Assembly: GCF_001429505.1 (NCBI RefSeq) | Contig: NZ_LMJW01000022.1 | Span: 132,772 to 196,771 of the forward strand | Source: Allobosea sp. Root483D1 | GTDB lineage: Bacteria; Pseudomonadota; Alphaproteobacteria; Rhizobiales; Beijerinckiaceae | Direction: 5' to 3' | DNA: 64,000 nt | Shown here: positions 55,327-62,977 of the stretch, one piece after another | Layout: each line of letters starts with the position of its first letter | Position numbering within the stretch: the stretch's first letter is position 1 | Notes under the pieces: model-generated | Databases searched by the model: none | What the model was told of the DNA's origin: nothing | What the model saw: only the letters and a program-made list of their open reading frames with translations | Position numbers and translations under genes: made by a program

Positions 55327-55575
55327 TTGATCGACATGATCGGCAGCGTCCTGCTCGATGCTCTCGGCTACACGACTGCGCGCCTTCTCATTCCGATTTT
55401 TACGTTCGGGAGCGTTCGTGTGCAGGCCCTTCGCGCTGAGTCTCAGCGGCATGACTGGTTCGGTTTCGCGCGCAATCCCGACGGCTCCTGCCAGATCGAG
55501 GCGACCATGGCAGGCTGGTATGGCCTGTTCTTCTGGATCGCGGTGGTGATCGTCGCTCTTGTGGTGCTCCGGTGA
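55327..55575 (+). CDS. Small hypothetical membrane protein
   Basis: About 82 residues, not recognised. A TTG at 55327 has GGAG seven bases before it; an ATG three codons later is the alternative. An N-terminal hydrophobic stretch (SVLLDALGYTTARLLIPIFTFG), a polar middle (ESQRHDWFGFARNPDGSCQIEA) and a C-terminal membrane helix (LFFWIAVVIVALVVLR) suggest a two-pass inner-membrane protein. Independent unit between the hppA terminator and the EamA gene. Confidence 0.6.
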   Translation: MIDMIGSVLLDALGYTTARLLIPIFTFGSVRVQALRAESQRHDWFGFARNPDGSCQIEATMAGWYGLFFWIAVVIVALVVLR

Positions 55576-55674
55576 AGATTGCCGAGACTCGCGAACCTAC
55601 GGCCGAGACCGTAGCGTTCCAGCACGACCTGCGTGCTGCCGCCTGTCATGGTCCGGCCATCCAAGGAGGACCCG

Positions 55675-56595
55675 ATGACCGCCCCAGCCGCTTCCGCCAC
55701 CGCACGATCAGGGCACCTGGCCGACCTCGCAGCGCTGCTCGTGCTGGCGACCCTCTGGGGCGCCTCCTACAGCTTCATCAAGCTCGGGGTCGAGACGATC
55801 CCGCCGCTGACGCTGATCGCGGCGCGAACGCTGATCGCCGGCGCGCTCCTCATCGTCGTCATTCGCTGGCGCGGCCTTGCGCTGCCGCGCGATCCCGTGA
55901 TCTGGCGGCGCTTCCTGATCCAGGCCTGCCTCAACAGTGCCGTGCCCTTCACGCTGATCGCCTGGGCTGAGACCAGCGTCGATGCCGGTCTCGCCGCGAT
56001 CCTCAACGCCGGCTCGCCGATCTTCGCCTTCCTGCTCAGCCTGCTGCTCTTCCGCGCCGAGGCGGCCGCCGGACGTAAGCTCTTCGGCGTCGTGGCAGGC
56101 CTGCTCGGCGTCTGCCTGATCATTGGCGTCGAGGCGCTGTCAGGCTTCGGCCGCGAGCTCTGGGCGCAGCTCGCTCTGGTCGCGGCAGCGGCCTGCTATG
56201 GTGGCGCGGCGCTGTTCGGGCGCAATTTCAAGGGGCTCGACCCGATCATGCCGGCCGCCGGCTCGCTGATCTGCGGCGCCGTGATCCTGATCCCCTTCAG
56301 CCTGCTCGTCGACCGGCCCTGGACGCTCACGCCCTCGGCGGCGTCGATCCAGGCGCTGCTGGCGCTTTCGGTGTTCTCGACCGCGCTCGCCTTCATCCTC
56401 TATTTCCGGCTGATCGACCGGCTCGGTACGGTCGGCACCACCTCGGTCGCCTATCTGCGCGTGCCGACCGGCGTCGCCATCGGTGTCCTCTTCCTCGGCG
56501 AGCGCCTGAGCGCGACCGCCTGGACCGGGCTTGCGCTGGTGATCGTCGGCGTATGCGCGATGACGCTGCCGGAACGCAAGCCGAAGGGTGGCTGA
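55675..56595 (+). CDS. EamA/DMT-family transporter
   Basis: A 306-residue, ten-helix drug/metabolite transporter with two EamA repeats: LVLATLWGASYSFIKLGVET...TLIAARTLIAGALLIVV, and LALVAAAACYGGAALFGRNF...TTSVAYLRVPTGVAIGVLFLGERLSATAWTG in parts. AAGGAGGA gives an excellent ribosome site at ATG 55675. Substrate unknown; members export amino acids or metabolites. A shared terminator lies between it and bamE. Confidence 0.9.
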   Translation: MTAPAASATARSGHLADLAALLVLATLWGASYSFIKLGVETIPPLTLIAARTLIAGALLIVVIRWRGLALPRDPVIWRRFLIQACLNSAVPFTLIAWAETSVDAGLAAILNAGSPIFAFLLSLLLFRAEAAAGRKLFGVVAGLLGVCLIIGVEALSGFGRELWAQLALVAAAACYGGAALFGRNFKGLDPIMPAAGSLICGAVILIPFSLLVDRPWTLTPSAASIQALLALSVFSTALAFILYFRLIDRLGTVGTTSVAYLRVPTGVAIGVLFLGERLSATAWTGLALVIVGVCAMTLPERKPKGG

Positions 56596-56619
56596 TGGGC
56601 GGCACACCGATGCCAAAGA

Positions 56620-56651
56620 AAAAGCCCTGCGGCCGTGCCGCAGGGCTTTTT
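56620..56651. terminator. Bidirectional terminator between EamA gene and bamE
   Basis: AAAAGCCCTGCGGC-CGT-GCCGCAGGGCTTTTT: a 14-bp stem with A-run and T-run sides, so it can end transcripts from both convergent genes. Confidence 0.95.
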
Positions 56652-56675
56652 GCGTTTCGCGCGTGAGCGTGCCCG

Positions 56676-57170
56676 TCAGGTGCCGAACGGCGTGAACTTG
56701 GTGACGCCCTTGAACAGGTTGCGCAGGAAGCTCTGCTCCTCGCCGCCGGTCGCGGTGGTCCGGCTGATGAAGTCGAAGATCACGCCGTCCTGCAGGCCGT
56801 AATTGGCGATGCGCTCGACCTTGAAGCCCTTGTTGAAATAGATCACCAGCACGTTCTGGTCGATGACGGCGAATTCCTGGAACTGGAAGCGCCGGCGCAC
56901 CCTCTGGCTGATGTAATAGAAAGTGCGGTTGCCGACGGTCGAGGTCGTCGACGGCGTGCCGAGCGTGCTCAGCACCGTCTGCACGTCCATGCCGGGCTTC
57001 ACCTTGGCGATCAACTCGTCGTCCGTGACGAAGCCGCGGGTGAACTCCTCGTTGAGGCCGGCGGAGGTCGGAGTGCGGAAGCCGAGATTGGTGGCGGTGC
57101 CGCAGCCGGCCAGCGGCAACGCGGCGGCCAGCGAGCCGATCAGGACGGTACGGCGGGTCGGAGCGGTCAT
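56676..57170 (-). CDS. bamE: Outer membrane assembly lipoprotein BamE
   Basis: Lipoprotein of the BAM complex that inserts outer-membrane barrels; 164 residues. Signal with lipobox LPLAGC; SmpA/OmlA domain: DDELIAKVKPGMDVQTVLSTLGTP, TFYYISQRVRRRFQF, NVLVIYFNKGFKVERIANYG. Longer than enterobacterial BamE through a C-terminal tail, as in other alphaproteobacteria. Divergent from the bc1 chaperone gene. Confidence 0.92.
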   Translation of the reverse strand: MTAPTRRTVLIGSLAAALPLAGCGTATNLGFRTPTSAGLNEEFTRGFVTDDELIAKVKPGMDVQTVLSTLGTPSTTSTVGNRTFYYISQRVRRRFQFQEFAVIDQNVLVIYFNKGFKVERIANYGLQDGVIFDFISRTTATGGEEQSFLRNLFKGVTKFTPFGT

Positions 57171-57307
57171 GCTTGGCGGATCCGGGGGCAGGCGCGCGGA
57201 GCTGCCGCGCTTGTCAGGAAGGGTGCGCTTGGCGTAACGCCCGAGGATGGCTTTGGCAAGGCAGGTCGCTTTTTAGCTAAGCAAGTCGGGAAAGCGGGGT
57301 AGAGGCT

Positions 57308-57844
57308 GTGATCTTCGGCCTTTTCGGCAGGAAGCGTGCACGCATGGCGCCGGTCAATGCGCTGCTGGAGCGCATCGTCGGCGCTTCGCGCGAGCCTGCG
57401 CTGTATCTGCAAGGCGGTGTCCCCGACAATTTCGAGGGCCGCTTCGAGGCGCTGACGCTCCATCTCTTCCTGGTGCTGCGGCGCCTGCGCGAGCTGCCGG
57501 CGCCGGCAGCCGATGCGGCGCAGGACCTGATCGACGCCGCCTTCGCCTATCTCGAGCTCGGCTTCCGCCAGGGCGGAATCAGCGATGTCGCGGTGCCCAA
57601 GCGGATGAAGAAGATCGGCCGCAGCTTCTATGGCCGCCTCGGCGGCTATGAGGAGGCGCTCGCGGCCGAGGACGGCGGTGCCTTCGCCGCGGCGCTCACC
57701 CGCAATATTGCTCCCGGCATCGACGCAGTGGCGCTCGCGCGCCATATCAAGGCCGCGGCGGCCGTCTTGGCCACGCGCTCGCTCGACGATATCCTCGCCG
57801 CAGATCCGTTGTTCCCGCCCTTTGCCGACAGTAAACCCACATGA
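57308..57844 (+). CDS. Ubiquinol-cytochrome c chaperone family protein
   Basis: A 178-residue helical protein of the CBP3/UQCC1-like family (ubiq_cyt_C_chap), implicated in cytochrome bc1 assembly. Seen: FNFEGRFEALTLHLFLVLRRL-type segment (NFEGRFEALTLHLFLVLRRL), LIDAAFAYLELGFRQGGISD, VPKRMKKIGRSFYGRLGGYE. GTG start. Its stop overlaps the DUF177 start by four bases. Confidence 0.9.
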   Translation: MIFGLFGRKRARMAPVNALLERIVGASREPALYLQGGVPDNFEGRFEALTLHLFLVLRRLRELPAPAADAAQDLIDAAFAYLELGFRQGGISDVAVPKRMKKIGRSFYGRLGGYEEALAAEDGGAFAAALTRNIAPGIDAVALARHIKAAAAVLATRSLDDILAADPLFPPFADSKPT

Positions 57845-58392
57845 CCGTTTCCCCTCAGGACACTTTGCCGCTCAGCCGTCCGATCCGTGTCGAGAGCATC
57901 ACCTTGCGCCCGGTCGCGGTCGAGATCGTACCGGAGCCGGGCGATTTCGCCGCGATCGCGACCTTCCTCGGCGTGACCTCGGTCGAGGCGCTGAAGGCGA
58001 GCTATTCGCTCTCGCGCAACGGCGATCGATTGAAGCTCGAGGGCATGATCAAGGTAAGCTTGCACCAGAACTGTGTCGTCACGCTCGATTCCTTCCCGGT
58101 CGAGCTCAACGTGCCGGTCAAGCTCGACTTCGCACCCGAGGCCGAGATCGCCGCCATGGCGAGCCCGTCCGAGGACGACGAGATCGACATCGAGGTGCTG
58201 CTGAACGAGGAGGAGCCGCCGGAGCCGATCGTCGACGGCGTGCTCGACCTGGGTTTGGTCACGCTCGAATTCCTGGCGCTGTCGCTCGATCCCTATCCGC
58301 GCAAGCCGGGCGTGGAGTTCAGCGAGCCGGCTCCCGAGACGCCGGCCGAATCGCCTTTCGCCGCGCTGTTGCAGCTGAAGCGCAGCGAATGA
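57841..58392 (+). CDS. DUF177 (YceD-like) protein
   Basis: A 183-residue DUF177 protein: IAEIVPEPG-like start region (VEIVPEPGDFAAIATFLGV), then the conserved cysteine in HQNCVVTLDSFPVELN, acidic DDEIDIEVLLNEEEPPEPIVDGVLD-type tail region and LGLVTLEFLALSLDPYPRKPG. YceD homologues are linked to 23S rRNA/ribosome assembly and lie next to rpmF-plsX in other bacteria; here plsX follows. No rpmF between them. Confidence 0.9.
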   Translation: MTVSPQDTLPLSRPIRVESITLRPVAVEIVPEPGDFAAIATFLGVTSVEALKASYSLSRNGDRLKLEGMIKVSLHQNCVVTLDSFPVELNVPVKLDFAPEAEIAAMASPSEDDEIDIEVLLNEEEPPEPIVDGVLDLGLVTLEFLALSLDPYPRKPGVEFSEPAPETPAESPFAALLQLKRSE

Positions 58393-58495
58393 CCCTTAAA
58401 AACCTCAGCGCCTCGGCTTGCGGCGGGCGTTCAACCCGCTATTGTCCGCCGCCCGCCCGGCAGGGGGCGCAGCCCCTGGAATCGATCACCACCGC

Positions 58496-59560
58496 ATGAC
58501 ACGCCCGGTTACAATCGCGCTCGACGCCATGGGCGGGGACCACGGCCCGTCCGTGGTCATCCCGGGCGCCGCCCTTACGCTTGAACATCGCCCGGACGCG
58601 AAGTTCGTGGTCTTCGGTGATGAAGCGCTGGTCGTGCCGCTGCTCGACGCTCACCCGAAGCTGAAGGCCGTCACCACGTTCCATCACACCGAGGTCTCGG
58701 TGAAGATGGACGACAAGCCGAGCCAGGCGCTGCGCTATGGCCGCTACAAGTCGTCGATGTGGCGCGCCATCGACGCGACCAAGACCGGCGAGGCCGACGT
58801 CACCGTCTCGGCCGGCAATACAGGCGCGCTGATGGCGATGTCGAGATTTTGCCTGAAGTCGATGCCGCAGGTCGACCGGCCGGCGATCGCTTGCCTGTGG
58901 CCGACGGTACGCGGCGAGAGCGTCGTGCTCGACGTCGGCGCCACCATGGGCGCCGATGCCCAGCATCTGGTCGATCTCGCCGTGATGGGCGCCGCCATGG
59001 CGCGCGTCGTCTTCGACATCGACCGGCCGAGCGTCGGCCTGCTCAATGTCGGCGTCGAGGAGATCAAGGGCGTCGAGGCGGTCAAGGAAGCAGGCCGCAT
59101 CCTGCGCGAGAGTAACCTGCCGCATCTGGCCTATCACGGCTTCGTCGAAGGCGACGATCTCGGCAAGGGTACGGTGGATGTCGTCGTCACCGAAGGCTTC
59201 GCCGGCAACATCGCCCTGAAGACGGCCGAGGGCACGGCCAAGCAGATCGGCGAATACCTGCGCGCTGCGATGGGCCGTTCGCTGATGTCGAAAATCGGCT
59301 ATCTTCTTGCCCGTGGCGCCTTCGCTGCGCTGAAGGACAAGATGGACCCGCGCAAGGTCAATGGCGGCGTCTTCCTTGGGCTCGAAGGCATTGTGATCAA
59401 GAGCCATGGCGGCACGGATGCCGTCGGGTTCGCCAGCGCGACCGAACTCGGCTACGAGATGGCGCGGGAGAATCTGATGGCCAAGGTGCGCGAGATGGTC
59501 GCCGCAACTACGCGGCCCAGCGCAGCACCGGAAAGCCGAAAAGTCGCCAGCGGCGAGTAG
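58496..59560 (+). CDS. plsX: Phosphate acyltransferase PlsX
   Basis: Makes acyl-phosphate from acyl-ACP for phospholipid synthesis; 354 residues from ATG 58496. Seen: TIALDAMGGDHGPSVVIPGA, VSAGNTGALMAMSRF, AIACLWPTVRGESVVLDVGA, LLNVGVEEIKGVEAVKEA, VDVVVTEGFAGNIALKTAEG and HGGTDAVGFASA. A GC-rich gap of about 100 bases separates it from DUF177; fabH follows by 15 bases. Confidence 0.96.
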   Translation: MTRPVTIALDAMGGDHGPSVVIPGAALTLEHRPDAKFVVFGDEALVVPLLDAHPKLKAVTTFHHTEVSVKMDDKPSQALRYGRYKSSMWRAIDATKTGEADVTVSAGNTGALMAMSRFCLKSMPQVDRPAIACLWPTVRGESVVLDVGATMGADAQHLVDLAVMGAAMARVVFDIDRPSVGLLNVGVEEIKGVEAVKEAGRILRESNLPHLAYHGFVEGDDLGKGTVDVVVTEGFAGNIALKTAEGTAKQIGEYLRAAMGRSLMSKIGYLLARGAFAALKDKMDPRKVNGGVFLGLEGIVIKSHGGTDAVGFASATELGYEMARENLMAKVREMVAATTRPSAAPESRKVASGE

Positions 59561-59575
59561 GGAAGAGAAACGTCC

Positions 59576-60553
59576 TTGTCTAGAATGCGATCCGTCCTGC
59601 GCGGCTGCGGCTCCTATCTGCCGGCGCGCATCCTGACCAACGCCGAACTGGCGCAGAAGGTCGACACCAGCGACGAGTGGATCGTCCAGCGCACCGGCAT
59701 CCACGCCCGCCACATCGCCGCCGATGACGAGACCACCAGCAGCCTCGGCCTGAAGGCGGCGCAGGCCGCGCTCGCCGATGCCGGCATCCCGGCGAGCGAG
59801 GTCGACCTCATCATCGTCGCGACCGCGACGCCCGACCACACCTTCCCTGCGACCGCGACGCAAATCCAGGCCGCGCTCGACATCACGCAGGGCGCCGCCT
59901 TCGATCTGCAGGCCGTCTGCTCCGGTTTCGTCTTCGCGCTCGCCACCGCCGACAAGTTCCTGACCAGCGGCGCGGCCAAGACTGCCATCGTCATCGGCGC
60001 CGAGACCTTCTCGCGCATCCTCGACTGGGAGGATCGTGCCACCTGCGTGCTGTTCGGCGACGGCGCTGGCGCCGTCGTGCTCAGGGCGGAAGAGGGCGCC
60101 GGCACGCTCGCTGACCGCGGCGTACTGACGACCCATGTCCGGTCCGACGGGCGCTACATGAAAAAGCTCTATGTCGATGGCGGGCCGGGCTCGACCAAGA
60201 CCGTGGGCTTCCTGCGCATGGAGGGCCGCGAGGTCTTCAAGCACGCGGTGGTCAACCTGGCCGATACGGTGCGCCATACCTTCGAGGAGACCGGGCTCAC
60301 CGGCGCCGACATCGACTGGTTCGTGCCCCACCAGGCCAACCGCCGCATCATCGACGCCACCGCTCACAAGCTGGGTATCGGCGAGGACCGGGTCGTCATC
60401 ACCGTCGGCCAGCACGGCAACACCTCCGCGGCCTCGATTCCGCTCGCCCTGGCGCAGGCCCATATGGACGGTCGCATCAAGCCCGGCCAGCTCGTGCTGA
60501 TCGAGGCGATGGGCGGCGGCTTCACCTGGGGGTCGGCGCTGATCCGCTGGTAG
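59576..60553 (+). CDS. fabH: 3-oxoacyl-ACP synthase III
   Basis: Starts fatty-acid chains by condensing acetyl-CoA with malonyl-ACP; 325 residues. Catalytic Cys115 in LQAVCSGFVFAL, His252 in VPHQANRRI and Asn282 in GQHGNTSAASIP. TTG start at 59576 with GGAAGAG upstream; an ATG three codons later is possible. plsX-fabH-ihfA order is conserved. Confidence 0.95.
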   Translation: MSRMRSVLRGCGSYLPARILTNAELAQKVDTSDEWIVQRTGIHARHIAADDETTSSLGLKAAQAALADAGIPASEVDLIIVATATPDHTFPATATQIQAALDITQGAAFDLQAVCSGFVFALATADKFLTSGAAKTAIVIGAETFSRILDWEDRATCVLFGDGAGAVVLRAEEGAGTLADRGVLTTHVRSDGRYMKKLYVDGGPGSTKTVGFLRMEGREVFKHAVVNLADTVRHTFEETGLTGADIDWFVPHQANRRIIDATAHKLGIGEDRVVITVGQHGNTSAASIPLALAQAHMDGRIKPGQLVLIEAMGGGFTWGSALIRW

Positions 60554-60674
60554 GGCGGCCGGTTTGGCTGCTTAAGCTAAGCGCTTTGGATTTATGACAT
60601 TTTCTTAGCGGCTGTCAGCGCGGATTTTCGCGTTTTTCAACCTGTGCGGGCATGGCGAGGATTGACCGCAATCG

Positions 60675-60710
60675 CCTCGCCGCCTAGCGTCCGCCACCGG
60701 TGGGGCGAGG
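60675..60710 (+). other. Structured segment in the ihfA leader
   Basis: CCTCGCC and GGCGAGG enclose a 22-base loop that itself holds the palindrome CCACCGGTGG, 45 bases before the ihfA ATG. Could be a leader hairpin or protein site; no known RNA class recognised. Confidence 0.35.
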
Positions 60711-60754
60711 TTGATAGGGACGCCGCTGTTTGAAGAAACGCCTTGGAGGAATTG

Positions 60755-61069
60755 ATGGCGGGGCAAACAATAACGCGGGCTGATCTGTGCGAGGCGGTCT
60801 ATCAGAAGATCGGCCTGTCGCGGACGGAGTCGTCCAAGCTGGTCGAGGCGGTGCTGGACGAGATCTGCGACGCGGTCGCGCGTGGAGAAAACGTCAAGTT
60901 GTCATCGTTCGGCTCGTTCGTAGTACGCGACAAAGGCGAGCGAATCGGGCGTAATCCGAAAACCGGCGTCGAAGTCCCGATCGAACCGCGTCGCGTGATG
61001 GTGTTCAAGCCGTCCAATGTGATGAAGGCGCGGATCAACGGACTGAACGGCGTGGGTGAGGAAGAGTGA
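60755..61069 (+). CDS. ihfA: Integration host factor alpha subunit
   Basis: DNA-bending nucleoid protein, 104 residues. Seen: TITRADLCEAVYQKIGLSR, SSKLVEAVLDEICDAVARG, VKLSSFGSFVVRDKGERIGRNPKTG in parts, and the arm IPIEPRRV-like VPIEPRRVMVFKPS. GGAGG before ATG 60755. Its stop overlaps the MerR start in GTGA. Confidence 0.95.
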   Translation: MAGQTITRADLCEAVYQKIGLSRTESSKLVEAVLDEICDAVARGENVKLSSFGSFVVRDKGERIGRNPKTGVEVPIEPRRVMVFKPSNVMKARINGLNGVGEEE

Positions 61070-61662
61070 CTCTGGAGTTCCACGGCAGCGAATTCGAGGC
61101 CGAATTGGATAACAAGAGCGCAGACGCATTCAGAACCATCAGCGAGGTCGCCGAAGACCTCGACATTCCCCAGCATGTCCTGCGTTTCTGGGAAACGCGC
61201 TTCTCCCAGATCAAGCCGCTGAAGCGCGGCGGCGGCCGACGCTACTACCGGCCGGACGATGTCGCGTTGCTCAAGGGCATCCGCCGCCTGCTCTACGGCG
61301 AGGGCTACACCATCAAGGGCCTGCAGCGCATCCTCAAGGAACAGGGCCCACGCTACGTCCAGGCGATCGGCCGGGGCGGCGAGATCGCCGGCGGTAACGG
61401 GCCCGCTTCTTCGCCCGCAGCGGCCCACATTGCCCCGTCGCGCGTCGAGCCGACGCCGACGGCTCAGCCGGCGCAGCATCCCCACATTGCCGCCGAGCCG
61501 GGCTTCGCTGCGAAGGCGCTGCTGTCTTCCCTGCCACGCTCGGCCCAGCCGCTGGTCGGCGCCGACGATCTCGCTTTCCTGAAGGCGACGCTCTCCGAGC
61601 TGATCGAATGCCGCCGCCTGCTGCACAGTGCGCTGGCGACGACGGCTACCGAGGACGCCTGA
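61066..61662 (+). CDS. MerR-family regulator coupled to ihfA
   Basis: It has 198 residues. MerR helix-turn-helix: FRTISEVAEDLDIPQHVLRF, WETRFSQIKPLKRGGGRRYY and DVALLKGIRRLLYGEGYTIKGL. An Ala/Pro-rich linker leads to a short C-terminal helix; no Cys-based ligand site is visible. The GTG start overlaps ihfA. This pair is conserved next to fabH in alphaproteobacteria; targets unknown. Confidence 0.92.
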   Translation: MTLEFHGSEFEAELDNKSADAFRTISEVAEDLDIPQHVLRFWETRFSQIKPLKRGGGRRYYRPDDVALLKGIRRLLYGEGYTIKGLQRILKEQGPRYVQAIGRGGEIAGGNGPASSPAAAHIAPSRVEPTPTAQPAQHPHIAAEPGFAAKALLSSLPRSAQPLVGADDLAFLKATLSELIECRRLLHSALATTATEDA

Positions 61663-61705
61663 GGCCTGCCGGCGCTTGAACCTTCGGTGCCGGCTCGCTA
61701 AATCA

Positions 61706-61785
61706 GCCACGAGGACGACCTCCGCGAGGCCTTGAGCTAGCGTTTTCCAATAGGCGTGGACGACCCCGCCCTTCTGAACGGAGGG
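61706..61785 (+). promoter_or_regulatory. Probable guanidine-II (mini-ykkC) riboswitch
   Basis: Two hairpins with ACGA tetraloops: GAGG-ACGA-CCTC (61711-61722) and GGCGTGG-ACGA-CCCCGCC (61753-61770, one mismatch), joined by 30 bases and followed by a GGAGG ribosome site at 61780-61784. Paired ACGR-loop hairpins define the mini-ykkC class, in which guanidinium bridges the two loops and exposes the ribosome site. The gene that follows is a SugE/Gdx exporter, the class's usual target. Confidence 0.82.
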
Positions 61786-61790
61786 CCGCC

Positions 61791-62105
61791 ATGGCCTGGA
61801 TTTACCTTCTCTTCGCCGGCCTGTTCGAGATCGGTTGGGCCATCGGGCTGAAATACACACATGGCTTTAGCCGCCTTGTCCCGACCGTGTTGACGGTCAG
61901 CAGCATGGTGGTGAGCCTTGGCCTGCTCGGGCTCGCGCTGAAGACTCTGCCGCTCGGTACGGCCTATGCGCTCTGGACCGGCATCGGCACGATCGGCACC
62001 GCCATCCTCGGCATCATCCTGTTCGGCGAGCCGGCCACGGCGCTGCGCCTTGCTTGCATCGGACTGATCGTCGCCGGCATCGTCGGGCTGAAGCTCGTCT
62101 CCTGA
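61791..62105 (+). CDS. sugE: SMR-family guanidinium exporter (Gdx/SugE)
   Basis: A 104-residue, four-helix small multidrug resistance protein. Seen: AWIYLLFAGLFEIGWAIGLKY with the central glutamate, LALKTLPLGTAYALWTGIGTIG and LGIILFGEPATALRLACIG. The Trp-Thr-Gly-Ile-Gly signature and riboswitch context favour the guanidinium-exporting Gdx subgroup over EmrE-type drug pumps. GGAGG lies six bases upstream of the ATG. Confidence 0.93.
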   Translation: MAWIYLLFAGLFEIGWAIGLKYTHGFSRLVPTVLTVSSMVVSLGLLGLALKTLPLGTAYALWTGIGTIGTAILGIILFGEPATALRLACIGLIVAGIVGLKLVS

Positions 62106-62125
62106 GAGCAGCTCGACGAGCCCGA

Positions 62126-62148
62126 CCGGCGGCGGTTACTGCCGCCGG
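62126..62148. terminator. Hairpin between sugE and the 56-residue ORF
   Basis: CCGGCGGC-GGTTACT-GCCGCCGG, a perfect 8-bp stem that spans the stop codon of the minus-strand ORF. No U-run on either side. Confidence 0.4.
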
Positions 62149-62306
62149 AACGCCTCTGGCCAGAAGCCGTTGCGCTCGAGCAGCACGATCACGACGATGA
62201 CCGCCAAGGTCACTACGACGGTCATCAGCTTGGCGTTCCAAGGGACGTGGCGGCCGACCAGCCAGATCAGCGCCATGCCGGCGAGTAGGGGAATGAGCAG
62301 TTCCAT
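62136..62306 (-). CDS. 56-residue predicted membrane protein
   Basis: A short ORF with an in-frame stop just upstream of its ATG. Two hydrophobic helices (LLIPLLAGMALIWLVG and LMTVVVTLAVIVVIVLLE) flank RHVPWNAK; the tail is NGFWPEAFRRQ. Composition is clearly membrane-like rather than a random frame. No strong ribosome site. It converges with sugE. Function unknown. Confidence 0.55.
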   Translation of the reverse strand: MELLIPLLAGMALIWLVGRHVPWNAKLMTVVVTLAVIVVIVLLERNGFWPEAFRRQ

Positions 62307-62457
62307 GGCGCAAGCCTAGCGCAGGCCGGCGCAGCCCGCATCCGCCTTCGCAAATCTCCGGAACAGTTCGCAGCGGCGCACGTTGCAGCGACAGGGAAGC
62401 ACGTTGTCGGCAGATGGCGTCGGTTTCAGCAATCCGGACACTCGCGAGGAGGAAGGC

Positions 62458-62961
62458 ATGGGCCTGTTTTCCAAGGATATCAAGACGATGGACGATCTCT
62501 TCGTGCATCAGCTCCAGGACATCTATTACGCCGAGAAGCAGATCAAGAAAGCTCTGCCGACGATGATCGAGAAGGCCACGGATACCCAGCTGCGCAACGG
62601 CCTGCAGGCCCATCTCGGCGAGACCGAGGGGCATATCCGCCGGCTCGAGCAGGTCTTCCAGCAGCATGGCGTCGAGGCCAAGGGGACCGACTGCCCGGCG
62701 ATCGACGGTATCCTCGAAGAGGCGGACGAGGTGACCGGCGAGGTCGAGGACAAGCAGGTGCTGGATGCGGCGATCATCGCCGCGGCGCAGGCCGTCGAGC
62801 ACTACGAGATCACCCGCTACGGCACCCTGACCGCCTGGGCCAAGCAGCTCGGCCGTGAGGACTGCGCGGCCTTGCTGCAGCAGAATCTCGACGAGGAGCA
62901 CGCCGCCGACAGCAAGCTGACCAAGCTGGCGGAATCCGGGATCAACCGTCAGGCGGCCTGA
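62458..62961 (+). CDS. YciF-like ferritin-fold protein (DUF892)
   Basis: A 167-residue four-helix-bundle protein of the DUF892/YciE-YciF family. Seen: MDDLFVHQLQDIYYAEKQIKKALP, AHLGETEGHIRRLEQVFQQ, AIIAAAQAVEHYEITRYGTL and LDEEHAADSKLTKLAE, with spaced Glu/His residues fitting a di-iron site. Members are linked to stress responses. GAGGAGG precedes ATG 62458. It converges with the LysR gene. Confidence 0.93.
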   Translation: MGLFSKDIKTMDDLFVHQLQDIYYAEKQIKKALPTMIEKATDTQLRNGLQAHLGETEGHIRRLEQVFQQHGVEAKGTDCPAIDGILEEADEVTGEVEDKQVLDAAIIAAAQAVEHYEITRYGTLTAWAKQLGREDCAALLQQNLDEEHAADSKLTKLAESGINRQAA

Positions 62962-62977
62962 TCCCGCATCTCCCTCG

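Noticed and set aside
58439..60463. 674-residue minus-strand ORF across plsX and fabH
   Set aside because: Spans two well-defined plus-strand genes and has no recognisable domain.
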